A DNA stretch of 64,000 nt from an uncultured Eubacteriales bacterium (GCA_902801165.1 CADCHI010000003.1:1-64000); one strand, 5' to 3'; shown: positions 25,410 through 34,657, numbered from the stretch's first letter. Program-made: numbers and translations. The notes: generated from the sequence alone by a model not told the origin.

Positions 25410-25802
25410 TCAGAATTCGACGGTCTTCGGCGGTTCGGTGAAGCTGGAGAAGGTGGCGACGGCATCCTTGAAGTAGAGCACCTCGGTATTGTCGTCCTCG
25501 GCGGAGTACATGTTCTTCAGGGACGGATAGCTGTCCAGCATGTGGGCCTTGGCTTCCACGCGGTCGTCCCGCACCAGCGTGCCCGCCACGCGCAGCCACT
25601 TGCCGCCGGCGAAGGCGCACAGCTCCACCTTGCCGTTGGCCTGGATCTGTCTGGAGACGGCCTTCGACTTGCCGGTCTGGATGTAGAGCTTGCCCTCGAA
25701 CAGGTCCACGGTGCCGAAGGGGCGCACGCGGGGCTGGTCGCCCTCCACCGTCGCCAGATAGTAGGTGCCGCAGTTTTTCAGAAACTCATAGACTTCCTGC
25801 AT
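25410..25802 (-). CDS. Pyridoxamine 5'-phosphate oxidase family (flavin-binding split-barrel) protein
   Basis: A 130-residue split-barrel flavoprotein. The N-terminal MQEVYEFLKNCGTYYLATVEGDQPRVRPFG is the usual PPOX-family opening (compare NimA-like proteins), followed by LYIQTGKSKAVSRQIQANGKVELCAF. The likely cofactor is FMN or a deazaflavin; the substrate is unknown. The start at 25802 has AAGGAGG. The long frame upstream is a shadow. It has its own promoter and may be read into the DUF362 gene. Confidence 0.9.
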   Translation of the reverse strand: MQEVYEFLKNCGTYYLATVEGDQPRVRPFGTVDLFEGKLYIQTGKSKAVSRQIQANGKVELCAFAGGKWLRVAGTLVRDDRVEAKAHMLDSYPSLKNMYSAEDDNTEVLYFKDAVATFSSFTEPPKTVEF

Positions 25803-25844
25803 GGTCGCATCCTCCTTGTAGTATATAATGAAGTGTTCAATGGC

Positions 25845-25873
25845 ATTATAGCAGTTTTCCTGACAGGTGTAAA
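25845..25873 (-). promoter_or_regulatory. Promoter of the PPOX-family gene
   Basis: TTTACA (25868-25873), a 17-bp spacer and TATAAT (25845-25850), 43 bp upstream of the start codon. Confidence 0.8.
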
Positions 25874-25894
25874 GGTTTATCGGGAAGAAATGCG

Positions 25895-26422
25895 CTATGC
25901 TTTCTCCAGGGCTTGGTAGCTTTTCCGGACGCGGGCGAAGGCCGCCCAAGCGGCGGCGGCGGCGACGGCGGCGAGCAGCGGCTCGTACCAGCCGGGGCCC
26001 CAGAGGCCGGATACGGACAGGTACACGGCGCAGCCGGCGGCCCCGATGGCGCTGAAGACGCCGCAGCCCAGGGCGGCGCGGGTCAGGCGGCCCGGGCCGT
26101 TCTCCTTCTGGACGATGGTCAGCCGCTCCGGCGCGCCGAGCATGGACGCCAGACCCAGCAGCATGTAGATTCCGGGCAGCAGCCCGATCATCATCGGCAC
26201 AGCCGCGTAGAGGCACCGCGACGTGGCCCGGGCCGCGCGCAGGTAGGCCAGCGCCGCGATCCAGTAGACGCCGGCGCAGGCGATGGGGAAGCGGGCCCGG
26301 TCCCGGGAAGAGGGTCCGCCCGCGGGATAGCGGAAGTAGTCGCCGACGTACTCCACCCGGCGCTTTCCGCCGCCCTCGCCGGGAACGACCCGGTAGCTCT
26401 TCCTGTATCTGCGCTCCTTCAT
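25895..26422 (-). CDS. Predicted membrane protein, unknown function
   Basis: A 175-residue protein with a strongly basic N-terminus (MKERRYRKSYRV) and four likely membrane segments: ACAGVYWIAALAYL, AAVPMMIGLLPGIYMLLGLASML, AALGCGVFSAIGAAGCAVYLSV and PLLAAVAAAAAWAAFA. No family is recognised. The ATG at 26422 has GGAGGT 6 bases upstream. It is divergent from the peptide transporter and overlaps the region of the next promoter. Confidence 0.8.
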   Translation of the reverse strand: MKERRYRKSYRVVPGEGGGKRRVEYVGDYFRYPAGGPSSRDRARFPIACAGVYWIAALAYLRAARATSRCLYAAVPMMIGLLPGIYMLLGLASMLGAPERLTIVQKENGPGRLTRAALGCGVFSAIGAAGCAVYLSVSGLWGPGWYEPLLAAVAAAAAWAAFARVRKSYQALEKA

Positions 26423-26554
26423 GGGGCCACCTCCGATGCGCGTTATGCTCGTATCAGTATAGCATATCCCGAACAAAAAAGGAAGAACCCGGAAATATAT
26501 CCGGGATATTGAAAAATATTGATAAACTGACAGGGAATAATCCGCAACTGTGCG

Positions 26555-26582
26555 TTGACATTTAAAAAAACTGTGGTATAGT
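26555..26582 (+). promoter_or_regulatory. Promoter of the first oligopeptide transporter operon
   Basis: TTGACA (26555-26560), a 16-bp A-rich spacer and TATAGT (26577-26582). A short CCCGGA/TCCGGG dyad (26488-26505) lies upstream. The rest of the 26423-26637 gap shows nothing else. Confidence 0.85.
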
Positions 26583-26637
26583 TAAATAGAATACTTCTGC
26601 GCAATGCGCGAAGTGAATACAAGGAGGTTGACCCAAC

Positions 26638-29007
26638 ATGAAGAAGCTTTTGGCGATGCTGCTGGCCGCCGTCATGCTCCTGAGCGTGATCGGCGCGGTG
26701 GCAGAAGAAACCGCGGAGCAGGGCACTCCCCTGGTCGTGGCGACTTCCACCCTGTCCGAGAAGTTCTCCCCCTATTTTGCCGACACGGCCTATGACCAGG
26801 ACGTCGTCAACATGACCCAGGCGTCCATGATGACCACCGACCGCACCGGCGGCATCATCTACAACGGCATTGAGGGTGAGACCCACTCCTACAATGGCAC
26901 CGATTACACCTACTACGGCACCGGCGACCTGTCCGTCGACTACGACGAGGAAGCCGACATCACCACCTACACCTACAAGATGCGCGACGATCTGAAGTTC
27001 TCCGACGGAGAGCCCATGACCATCGACGACGTCATCTTCAACTATTATGTGTTCCTGGATCCCGCCTACAACGGCTCCACCACGCTGAACAGCTATGACA
27101 TCGTGGGCCTGCAGGCGTACCGCACCCAGATCCCCGAGGCCTCCGTCGAGGAGACCAGCGCCACGGCGGCTGCCGTCCGCGAGGCCTATGCGGCCAACGG
27201 CGAGGGCTACACCGTGACCGAGTCTGATCCCTTCACCCAGGAAGCCTATGACAGCTATGCCGCCGCCGCGACCCAGCTGTGGAAGGAAGACCTGCAGGGC
27301 ATCGTGGACTACGTCTACGACAACTACGCTGCCGATTACGCCGAGAGCGTCATGGGCATGACCGCTGAAGAAATCGGCGCTTCCGACGGCGCGAAGATCG
27401 CCTTCGGCGCTGCCATGTGGGGCTTCTCCGTCGAGGGCGACGAGCCCACCATCGACGACCTGTTTGCCTCCGTGTTCGCCCAGTATGCCGGCGACCTGGA
27501 CACCTACCTGTCCGTCGAGTCCGCCACCGGCAACACCGCCGATGAGATCAACAGCGCCCTGATGGTCAAGGTCGCTGAGGACGCGGGCGTCGATATGTCT
27601 GCTGGCGTTCCCAACATCTCCGGTATCGTGCGCGTGGACGACTACACCGTGGAAGTGAAGGTGAAGGGCTTCTCCGCCCCCGCCGTGTACAGCATCCTCG
27701 GCCTGTCCATCGCTCCCATGCACTACTACGGCGATCCCGCCCAGTATGACTACGAGAACAACCAGTTCGGCCATCCCTTCGGCGACCTGAGCCTGATCCA
27801 GGCCAAGAATGCCGAGCCCATGGGCGCTGGCCCCTACAAGTTCGTCAAGTACGAGAACCGCGTCGTGTACTACGAGGCGAATGAGAACTACTATCTGGGC
27901 GCTCCCGAGATCAAGAGCTTCCAGTACAAGGAGACCCAGGCGACTGAGGTTGCCACCGCTGTGCAGACCGGCACCGCCGACGGCGGCGAGATGACCGGCT
28001 CCAAGGCCAACTTCGAGATGCTGCGCTCCTTCAACAGCAACGGCGAAGTGACAGGCGACGTCGTGACCACCTACTCCGTGGCCAACCTGGGCTATGGCTA
28101 CATCGGCATGAACGCCGACACCATGAACGTGGCGGGCGAGCCCGGCAGCGACGCTTCCAAGAACCTGCGCAAGGCCTTCGCCACCATCCTGAGCGTGTAC
28201 CGCGATACCGCCATCGACAGCTACTACGGCGACGCCGCGGCTGTCATCAACTATCCCATCTCCACCACCTCCTGGGCGGCCCCGCAGGCCACCGACGAGG
28301 GCTACAGGGTTGCCTTCTCCGTGGACGTGGACGGCAATGACATCTACACCGCCGACATGGATCAGGAAGCCAAGTATGAGGCCGCTCTGCAGGCCGCCAT
28401 CGGCTACCTGAAGGCCGCCGGCTACACCTTCGACGAGGCCACCGGCAAGTTCACCGAGGCTCCCGAAGGCGCTTCCCTGTCCTATGAGGCGATCATCCCC
28501 GGCGACGGCACCGGCGACCATCCGGCCTTTGCCGTGTTGACCGACGCCAAGAACGCCCTGGACAAGATCGGCATCGAGCTGAAGATCAACGACCCCGCCG
28601 ACAGCAACGTGCTGTGGGATGCTCTGGACGCTGGCACTCAGAACATGTGGTGCGCGGCCTGGGGTGCCACCATCGATCCCGACATGTATCAGGTGTACCA
28701 CTCCTCCGGCATCGTGGGCCGCGGCGGCTCCGATTCCAACCACTATCACATCCAGTCCGACACTCTGGACCAGCTGATCGTGGATGCCCGTCAGTCCGAT
28801 GACCAGGATTACCGCAAGCAGGTCTACAAGGCCGCTCTGGACGAGATCATCGACTGGGCCGTTGAGGTTCCGACCTATCAGCGCCAGAACATCGTCATCG
28901 CCAGCTCCGAGCGCGTGGACATCCCCACCGTCACCGGCGATGTCACCACCTTCTGGGGATGGCTGTCCGAGGTCCAGACCATGAAGATGGTCGAGGCCGC
29001 CAAGTAA
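26638..29007 (+). CDS. Oligopeptide ABC transporter substrate-binding protein, enlarged
   Basis: A 789-residue family 5 solute-binding protein with signal peptide MKKLLAMLLAAVMLLSVIGAVA and no lipobox cysteine. Family landmarks are YTYKMRDDLKFSDGEPMTIDDVIFNYY (about 110-137), GAGPYKFVKYENRVVYYEANENYYLGAPEI and WCAAWGATIDPDMYQVYHSSG. Residues about 162-325 are an extra, Ala/Asp/Glu-rich, mostly helical insertion within the N-terminal lobe; typical relatives are near 540 residues. Codon use is strongly biased to C-ending codons, consistent with high expression. The RBS is AAGGAGG. First gene of the operon. Confidence 0.93.
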   Translation: MKKLLAMLLAAVMLLSVIGAVAEETAEQGTPLVVATSTLSEKFSPYFADTAYDQDVVNMTQASMMTTDRTGGIIYNGIEGETHSYNGTDYTYYGTGDLSVDYDEEADITTYTYKMRDDLKFSDGEPMTIDDVIFNYYVFLDPAYNGSTTLNSYDIVGLQAYRTQIPEASVEETSATAAAVREAYAANGEGYTVTESDPFTQEAYDSYAAAATQLWKEDLQGIVDYVYDNYAADYAESVMGMTAEEIGASDGAKIAFGAAMWGFSVEGDEPTIDDLFASVFAQYAGDLDTYLSVESATGNTADEINSALMVKVAEDAGVDMSAGVPNISGIVRVDDYTVEVKVKGFSAPAVYSILGLSIAPMHYYGDPAQYDYENNQFGHPFGDLSLIQAKNAEPMGAGPYKFVKYENRVVYYEANENYYLGAPEIKSFQYKETQATEVATAVQTGTADGGEMTGSKANFEMLRSFNSNGEVTGDVVTTYSVANLGYGYIGMNADTMNVAGEPGSDASKNLRKAFATILSVYRDTAIDSYYGDAAAVINYPISTTSWAAPQATDEGYRVAFSVDVDGNDIYTADMDQEAKYEAALQAAIGYLKAAGYTFDEATGKFTEAPEGASLSYEAIIPGDGTGDHPAFAVLTDAKNALDKIGIELKINDPADSNVLWDALDAGTQNMWCAAWGATIDPDMYQVYHSSGIVGRGGSDSNHYHIQSDTLDQLIVDARQSDDQDYRKQVYKAALDEIIDWAVEVPTYQRQNIVIASSERVDIPTVTGDVTTFWGWLSEVQTMKMVEAAK

Positions 29008-29291
29008 TTCCTCTCCGAATTATGGTATAAGCCCATGTCCCTGCCGCCCCCTCCCCCCCGGGAGGGAGCGGCTTTGGGACTTTCCGGGCAGATATTCCAC
29101 GATTTGCCGGTTTGTTGTTCGCGGGGAAATCCGTAGGGGCGGCGCTGCGCCGCCCGCCGGAAACCTGCCCTTCGTTTTGGGCGGGCGGCGCAACGCCGCC
29201 CCTACAAGAACGCACACTCAGTCCCCAGGCAAACCGGAGCCGTGAGAGTCTGCGATTTCATTTATTTTATTATTGGGGGAGGAAATCGACC
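29008..29291 (+). other. Intergenic region with two GC-rich foldbacks
   Basis: A hairpin at about 29043-29072 (CCGC-CTCCC/GGGAG-GCGG) precedes a large inverted repeat at 29133-29205. Such structures between a binding-protein gene and its permeases usually lower downstream expression. No gene is seen. Confidence 0.6.
29133..29205. repeat. GTAGGGGCGGC-type inverted repeat
   Basis: Arms of about 26 bp (GTAGGGGCGGCG..GCGCCGCCCGCC and its complement ending GCCGCCCCTAC) flank a 20-nt loop. It resembles REP-like intergenic palindromes of gut Bacillota. Only one copy is in the window. Confidence 0.7.
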
Positions 29292-30287
29292 GTGTGGAAA
29301 TTCATCGTCCGGCGCACAGCGCTGGCACTCGTCATCATATTCTTCGGCGCGTTCATCATCTATGGCGTGATGCGCTGCATGCCCACCAGCTTCGTGGAGA
29401 GCCTGGCCCGCCAGAGGGCCGCGGCCTCCTCCACCACCGGCGGCAAGAGCTACCAGGAGTGGCTGACTGAGTTGAACGAAGCCTATCACATGAACGACGA
29501 CATCGTGACCGGCTATTTCAACTGGCTCGGGGGCGTCCTCAGGGGCGACTTCGGCGTCAGCTGGAAGTACGGCATCCCCGTCGTCGAAAAGTTCGACCAG
29601 GTCATCTGGTACTCGGTGGTGCTGAACATCATCACGCTGATCCTGGAGGTGGTGATATGCATACCACTGGGCATCCAGGCGGCGCGGCACCAGTACAGCG
29701 GCTTCGACTACGGCATCACCGTGTTCGCCATGCTGTGTATTTCGCTGCCCACCTTCTTCCTGGCCACCGTGCTGAAGTATGTATTCTCGGTGAGGCTGGC
29801 CTGGTTTGACCTGTACGGTATCGTGGGCCGCTATCACGAACAGCTGTCCGCCTCCGGGAAGATCTGGGACATGGTGCAGCACATGGTGCTGCCGGTCCTG
29901 ACGCTGACGATGCTCAATGTCGGCGGCCTGACCCGCTACACCCGCACGAACATGCTGGAGGTGCTGAACGCGGACTACATCCGCACGGCGAGGGCCAAGG
30001 GCCTGTCCGAGCGCACGGTCATCAACCGTCACGCCTTCCGCAACACGCTGATCCCCCTGGTCAGCTATATGAGCTACCTGGTGCCCAGCCTGTTCTCCGG
30101 CTCAATGATCACCGAGACGCTGTACCAGATCCCCGGCATCGGCTATATTTCCTATGACGCCATGGTGGCGGGCGATCTGCCGTTCACGATGTTCTATGCC
30201 GTGTTCGGCCTGCTGCTGACCCAGATCAGCCTGATGCTGGCGGACATCATGTACGCCGTGGTCGACCCGCGCGTGCGCGTGAACTGA
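29292..30287 (+). CDS. Oligopeptide ABC transporter permease, OppB/DppB type
   Basis: A 331-residue inner-membrane permease. TM1 is ALALVIIFFGAFIIYGVMR, followed by an external loop with LNEAYHMNDDIVTGYFNWLGGVLRGDFGVSWKYG, which is typical of OppB. The EAA region is NADYIRTARAKGLSERTVINRHAFRNTLIPL. The GTG start at 29292 follows GGGGGAGG. The longer open frame upstream runs through the GC-rich foldback and is not coding. It is the partner of the next, unusually large permease. Confidence 0.93.
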   Translation: MWKFIVRRTALALVIIFFGAFIIYGVMRCMPTSFVESLARQRAAASSTTGGKSYQEWLTELNEAYHMNDDIVTGYFNWLGGVLRGDFGVSWKYGIPVVEKFDQVIWYSVVLNIITLILEVVICIPLGIQAARHQYSGFDYGITVFAMLCISLPTFFLATVLKYVFSVRLAWFDLYGIVGRYHEQLSASGKIWDMVQHMVLPVLTLTMLNVGGLTRYTRTNMLEVLNADYIRTARAKGLSERTVINRHAFRNTLIPLVSYMSYLVPSLFSGSMITETLYQIPGIGYISYDAMVAGDLPFTMFYAVFGLLLTQISLMLADIMYAVVDPRVRVN

Positions 30288-30309
30288 CGCGGAAAGGAGG
30301 ACGTTTATC

Positions 30310-32073
30310 GTGAGCGAAAACAAGGCAAACAACCTGAACAACAACGAAGAACAGCTCGCTCTGGACGACGGCCGCCGCGTCAAGGTGCTGTCGCCCGGCA
30401 TGATGGTCTTCAAGCGGTTCATCCGCAACAAGCTGGCCATCGCGGGCATCATCATACTGGCATTCATGTTCCTGTTTTCCTTCCTGGGCGGCGTGGTCTC
30501 TCCCTACCGCCAGGACCAGGTGTTCTACAAGACCGACAGCGCCAACAAGGAGTACGCCAGCGCCGTGGTGAACACGGAGTACCGCTTCGTCACCCGGGAC
30601 GGCTCCCGGCTGAGCACGCTGGTGCGCGCCAACTTCAGCCGCGTGATCAAGGACGCGGGGGAGGAGGGCGTCTCCTTCGAGGCCGACGGCGCCGCGTGGA
30701 CCGTGCGCAAGCTTGGCGACAGCTTCTATTCCATCGGCACCGCCCAGGAGCTGGGCACCGTGACGATGCTGGGCAAGATCGCCGACGTGAAGCCCAACCC
30801 CGGCATGGAGATCTCCGACGAGGTGAAGGCCGCCGCGCTGCAGGCGGTGCAGAGCGGCACGCTGGAGTTCGAGGTGGACGGCCAGACCTACCTGCTGACC
30901 AAGGGCAAGGCCAAGTCCTACACCCTGGGCACCGTGGCCGAGACGGCTATCGCCAGCCTGCTGTCCTTCGACACCTATTCCAGCGAGGACAACGCGCTGG
31001 TCGCTGGCTTTGAGTTCCGCCGCGCCGCGGAGCTGGCCATCAACGAAGGCGAGACCGCCTTTGAGGCCGCGGGCGAGAGCTTCGCCCTCGAGCACGAGGA
31101 CGGCGGCGCGCTGATCTACCGCGCGGGCGACACCGAGAACCCGATGGCGACGGTCAGCAACGTGATCGTCAACTCCGTGACCAGCGGCGTGTTCCTGCCC
31201 ATGGACTACAAGGCCGCCGTGGCCGACGCCATCGCCGATCACCAGACCGCCTTCGAGTATGTGAACGCCGACGGCGTGACCGAGCGCCACACCATTCGCA
31301 TGCGCGGCAACAACTATATCATCTACACCGAGCAGCAGACCTATTTGATCGACATGTACGCCGCGCCGAGCATGGCCCATCCGCTGGGCACCGACGACCA
31401 CGGCATGGACGTGCTGACCCGACTGATGTACGGCGGCCGCATCTCCCTGATGGTGGGCTTCGTCGTCATGCTGCTGGAGAACCTGATCGGCATCATCATC
31501 GGCGGCATCTCCGGCTACTTCGGCGGCTGGGTCGATACGCTGCTGATGCGCTTCGTCGACCTGTTCAACTCCATCCCGTACTATCCGATGATGATCATCG
31601 CCGGCGCGATCATGGACGCCTTCGAGGTGCCCCCCTACACGCGCATCTTCCTGCTGATGGCCATCATGGGCATCATGGGCTGGACGGGCGTGGCCCGCGT
31701 GGTGCGCGGCCAGATCCTGTCCCTGCGCGAGCAGGACTTCATGGTGGCCACCGAGGCCACGGGCATCCGCATCAGCCGCAGGATATTCCGGCACCTGGTG
31801 CCGAACGTGATGCCGCTGCTGATCGTGCAGGCCACCATGGGCCTCGGCTCCATCATACTGACGGAGGCGACGCTGAGCTTCCTGGGTCTGGGCATCAAGT
31901 ACCCGCTGGCCTCCTGGGGCTCCATCATCAACGCCGCCAGCAACATCTACGTCATGACCAACTTCTGGTACATCTGGATTCCCGCGGGCGTGCTGATCGT
32001 GCTGACGGTGCTGGGCTTCAACTTCGTCGGTGACGGCCTGCGCGACGCCTTCGATCCCAAGATGAAGCGCTGA
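30310..32073 (+). CDS. Oligopeptide ABC transporter permease, OppC type, with a large extracytoplasmic insertion
   Basis: A 587-residue OppC-like permease. TM1 (about 40-63) and the C-terminal domain from HPLGTDDHGMDVLTRLMYGGR (about 357) with EAA loop EATGIRISRRIFRHLVPNVMPLL are ordinary. Residues about 68-353 are extra and should lie outside the membrane. The insert contains about four similar units of 60-65 residues, each opening with a G-x-x-x-FE-x-DG/AG pattern: VSFEADGAAW, LEFEVDGQTY, TAFEAAGESF and TAFEYVNADG. These are followed by a YxxG/Y strand and an Ala-rich helix. Relatives are usually about 300 residues. The start is preceded by GGAAAGGAGG. Confidence 0.93.
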   Translation: MSENKANNLNNNEEQLALDDGRRVKVLSPGMMVFKRFIRNKLAIAGIIILAFMFLFSFLGGVVSPYRQDQVFYKTDSANKEYASAVVNTEYRFVTRDGSRLSTLVRANFSRVIKDAGEEGVSFEADGAAWTVRKLGDSFYSIGTAQELGTVTMLGKIADVKPNPGMEISDEVKAAALQAVQSGTLEFEVDGQTYLLTKGKAKSYTLGTVAETAIASLLSFDTYSSEDNALVAGFEFRRAAELAINEGETAFEAAGESFALEHEDGGALIYRAGDTENPMATVSNVIVNSVTSGVFLPMDYKAAVADAIADHQTAFEYVNADGVTERHTIRMRGNNYIIYTEQQTYLIDMYAAPSMAHPLGTDDHGMDVLTRLMYGGRISLMVGFVVMLLENLIGIIIGGISGYFGGWVDTLLMRFVDLFNSIPYYPMMIIAGAIMDAFEVPPYTRIFLLMAIMGIMGWTGVARVVRGQILSLREQDFMVATEATGIRISRRIFRHLVPNVMPLLIVQATMGLGSIILTEATLSFLGLGIKYPLASWGSIINAASNIYVMTNFWYIWIPAGVLIVLTVLGFNFVGDGLRDAFDPKMKR

Positions 32074-32089
32074 CGGGAGGGACAGGACT

Positions 32090-33238
32090 ATGAGCAAAAA
32101 GAGCAAGGAAACAAGTTATATTTCCGCCCGGGAGTCCCGCCGGATCAGCAAGGAGAACATCAGGATCACCAAGAAGCTGGACAAGCGACTCTCCCGCAAG
32201 CACGTGCCCGAACAGGAGTATCTGACCCAGATGCGCGACGAGGGCAACGTGGTGGAGTTTGACAACCTGCACACCTACTTCTTCACCGACGTGGGCACGG
32301 TCAAGGCCGTGGACGGCGTCACCTTCGAGGTGCCCGTGGGCAAGACCGTGGGCATCGTGGGCGAGTCCGGCTGCGGCAAGAGCGTCACCAGCCTGTCCCT
32401 GATGCAGCTGGTGCAGCGCCCCAACGGCCAGATCGTCGACGGCGCCATCCGCCTGAACCTGGGCGACAAAGCCTATGACGTGGCGAAGATGCCCATCGAG
32501 GCCATGCAGAAGGTGCGCGGCAACATCGTCTCCATGATCTTCCAGGAGCCGATGACCAGCCTGAACCCGGTGTTCCGCATCGGCTTCCAGCTGGACGAGG
32601 TCATTTCGCTGCACAACCCGCAGATGGGCAAGGAGGAGGTCAAGGCCCGCTCCATCGAGAGCATCAAGATGGTGGGCATCGCTGACGCCGAGGGCATCTA
32701 CAACCGCTATCCCCACGAGCTTTCCGGCGGCATGCGCCAGCGCATCGTCATCGCCATGGCCCTGGCCTGCAACCCGCGGCTGATCATCGCGGACGAGCCG
32801 ACCACCGCCCTGGACGTGACCATCCAGGCTCAGATCCTGGAGCTGCTGCGCAACCTGAAGAGCGAGATCAACGCCTCCATCATGCTGATCACTCACGACC
32901 TGGGCGTCATCGCCGAGATGGCGGACTACGTGGTGGTCATGTACGCCGGGCGCGTTGTGGAAAAGGGCCTGGCGAAGGAGGTCTTCCTCGATCCCAGGCA
33001 TCCCTACACCATCGGCCTGATGGAGTCCAAGCCCGTCATCAACAAGACGGTGGACCGGCTGTATTCCATCCCCGGCGCGGTGCCGAACCCGGTGAACATG
33101 CCCGACTACTGCTATTTCCGCGACCGCTGCGAAAAGTGCGTGGCGCGCTGCCAGGGCAAGTATCCGCCGGAGATCCACGTGTCCGACACCCACATCGTCA
33201 GCTGCTGGCGGTATTTTGAGGAAGGAGCAGCGAAATGA
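32090..33238 (+). CDS. Oligopeptide ABC transporter ATP-binding protein, OppD type
   Basis: A 382-residue ATPase. An unusual highly basic N-terminal extension of about 50 residues ([25 protein letters not shown]) precedes the domain. Walker A is GESGCGKS, the signature [15 protein letters not shown], Walker [13 protein letters not shown], and the H-loop THDLGV. The C-terminal oligopeptide region has [12 protein letters not shown] and the cysteine cluster [14 protein letters not shown], probably binding an iron-sulfur cluster as in OppD/DppD. It overlaps oppF by four bases. Confidence 0.94.
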   Translation: MSKKSKETSYISARESRRISKENIRITKKLDKRLSRKHVPEQEYLTQMRDEGNVVEFDNLHTYFFTDVGTVKAVDGVTFEVPVGKTVGIVGESGCGKSVTSLSLMQLVQRPNGQIVDGAIRLNLGDKAYDVAKMPIEAMQKVRGNIVSMIFQEPMTSLNPVFRIGFQLDEVISLHNPQMGKEEVKARSIESIKMVGIADAEGIYNRYPHELSGGMRQRIVIAMALACNPRLIIADEPTTALDVTIQAQILELLRNLKSEINASIMLITHDLGVIAEMADYVVVMYAGRVVEKGLAKEVFLDPRHPYTIGLMESKPVINKTVDRLYSIPGAVPNPVNMPDYCYFRDRCEKCVARCQGKYPPEIHVSDTHIVSCWRYFEEGAAK

Positions 33239-34245
33239 GCATGAACGCCGTATCTGAAAACGTCGTAGAGGTGCGCAACCTCTGCAAATACTTCCCCATT
33301 CGCGCGGGCCTGTTCGGCCGCGTCGTGGGCCAGGTGCACGCGGTGGAGAACGTCAGCTTCAGCATCAAGCGCGGCACCACGATGGGCCTGGTGGGCGAGT
33401 CCGGCTGCGGCAAGACCACCATCGGCAAGACGTTGCTGAACCTGACCCCCAAGACCTCCGGCGAGGTGGTCTTTAACGGCAACACCCACCTGGACCAGCT
33501 GCGGGGCAAGACGCTGCGGGAGTTCCGGCCGAAGATGCAGATCATCTTCCAGGACCCCTATTCCAGCCTGTCTCCCCGTCTGCCCGTGGGCGAGATCATC
33601 GGCGAGGCCGTGCGCGAGCATCACCTGGTGCCCGACCACGAGTACGACGCCTACGTCTCCCGCATCATGAAGGCCTGCGGCCTGCACGACTACCAGAAGG
33701 ACCGCTATCCCCACGAGTTCTCCGGCGGCCAGCGCCAGCGCATCTGCATCGCCCGCGCCATCGCCCTGAACCCGGACTTCATCGTCTGCGACGAGCCGGT
33801 CTCCGCCCTGGACGTGTCCATCCAGGCGCAGATCATCAACCTGCTGGAGGACCTGCAGAAGGAGTTCAACCTGACCTATCTGTTCATCAGCCACGACCTG
33901 TCGGTGGTGCAGCACATCTCCGACACCGTGGGCGTGATGTACCTGGGCAACATGGTGGAGTACGCCGGCAAGGAGGAGATCTTTGCCAACCCGCTGCACC
34001 CCTACACCCAGGCGCTGTTCTCCGCCATCCCGATCCCGGACCCCACGGTGAAGATGAACCGCATCATCCTGGAGGGCAGCATTCCCTCCCCGGCCAACCC
34101 GCCGACGGGCTGCAAGTTCCATACCCGCTGCCGCGAGTGCCGCGAGGTGTGCAAGCAGAAGGCCCCCAAGACCATGGACATGGGCAACGGCCATCGTGTG
34201 GCCTGCCACATCTACGACCCCGAGAGCGGCTATGGCAGGGCATAA
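33235..34245 (+). CDS. Oligopeptide ABC transporter ATP-binding protein, OppF type
   Basis: A 336-residue ATPase with Walker A GESGCGKTT, Q-loop QIIFQDPYSSLSPR, signature FSGGQRQRICIARAIA, Walker B FIVCDEPVSALD, H-loop SHDLSV and the HPYTQALFSAIP C-terminal motif. The cysteine motif CKFHTRCRECREVCKQK again suggests a metal cluster. Coupled to OppD by an ATGA overlap. Its end overlaps the start of a small membrane protein gene by 14 bases. Confidence 0.94.
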   Translation: MSMNAVSENVVEVRNLCKYFPIRAGLFGRVVGQVHAVENVSFSIKRGTTMGLVGESGCGKTTIGKTLLNLTPKTSGEVVFNGNTHLDQLRGKTLREFRPKMQIIFQDPYSSLSPRLPVGEIIGEAVREHHLVPDHEYDAYVSRIMKACGLHDYQKDRYPHEFSGGQRQRICIARAIALNPDFIVCDEPVSALDVSIQAQIINLLEDLQKEFNLTYLFISHDLSVVQHISDTVGVMYLGNMVEYAGKEEIFANPLHPYTQALFSAIPIPDPTVKMNRIILEGSIPSPANPPTGCKFHTRCRECREVCKQKAPKTMDMGNGHRVACHIYDPESGYGRA

Positions 34246-34534
34246 GAGTGCCGGCAAGGCGAACCTTCCCGCGGGCGACGACGGCAGGACCATCGTCAAC
34301 ATGAACGTGGAGGGCATGCCTTGGTACGCGCCTGAGGGGCTGGACAACAGGGAACCGGGAACAGGGAACAGGGAACAGGGGACCAGGGGAGACGGGCGCA
34401 GGCACGAGCTCACCCGGGAGGAGACCCGCTTCTTCACTTGGGGCGCGCTGAAGGCCGCCCTGCTGGTGGTGGGCGCGATGTGCCTGGGAATCGTGCTGTT
34501 CGTGCTGTTCTGCCAGTTCGTGTGGTTCCGCTGA
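34232..34534 (+). CDS. Small membrane protein containing a translated heptamer repeat
   Basis: A 100-residue protein with one C-terminal membrane span (ALKAALLVVGAMCLGIVLFVLFCQFV). The N-terminal half is hydrophilic. Bases 34348-34382 are a GGGAACA/GGGAACC heptamer tract of the intergenic repeat family, here read in frame as N-R-E-P-G-T-G-N-R-E-Q-G-T. The ATG at 34232 lies within the end of oppF, and the stop is followed by a terminator. No function is recognised. It could be an accessory part of the transporter. Confidence 0.75.
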   Translation: MAGHKSAGKANLPAGDDGRTIVNMNVEGMPWYAPEGLDNREPGTGNREQGTRGDGRRHELTREETRFFTWGALKAALLVVGAMCLGIVLFVLFCQFVWFR

Positions 34535-34555
34535 GAAAATGGATTTGTTTAAAAG

Positions 34556-34592
34556 GAAGGGTCTCCGCCGAAAACCGGCGGAGGCCCTTCTT
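34556..34592 (+). terminator. Terminator of the first peptide transporter operon
   Basis: AAGGGTCTCCGCCG pairs with CGGCGGAGGCCCTT across loop AAAAC (one T-G pair), followed by CTT. Confidence 0.85.
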
Positions 34593-34657
34593 GCTGCGGT
34601 GAAGTCAACCTGTTCCAATGCGCGTCCAAGAAGACGCCCTGACAGCCGCTTTCGGCG

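Noticed and set aside
26443..28749. 768-codon minus-strand frame opposite the first peptide-binding protein
   Set aside because: His/Val/Gly-rich shadow produced by the strong codon bias of the real gene.
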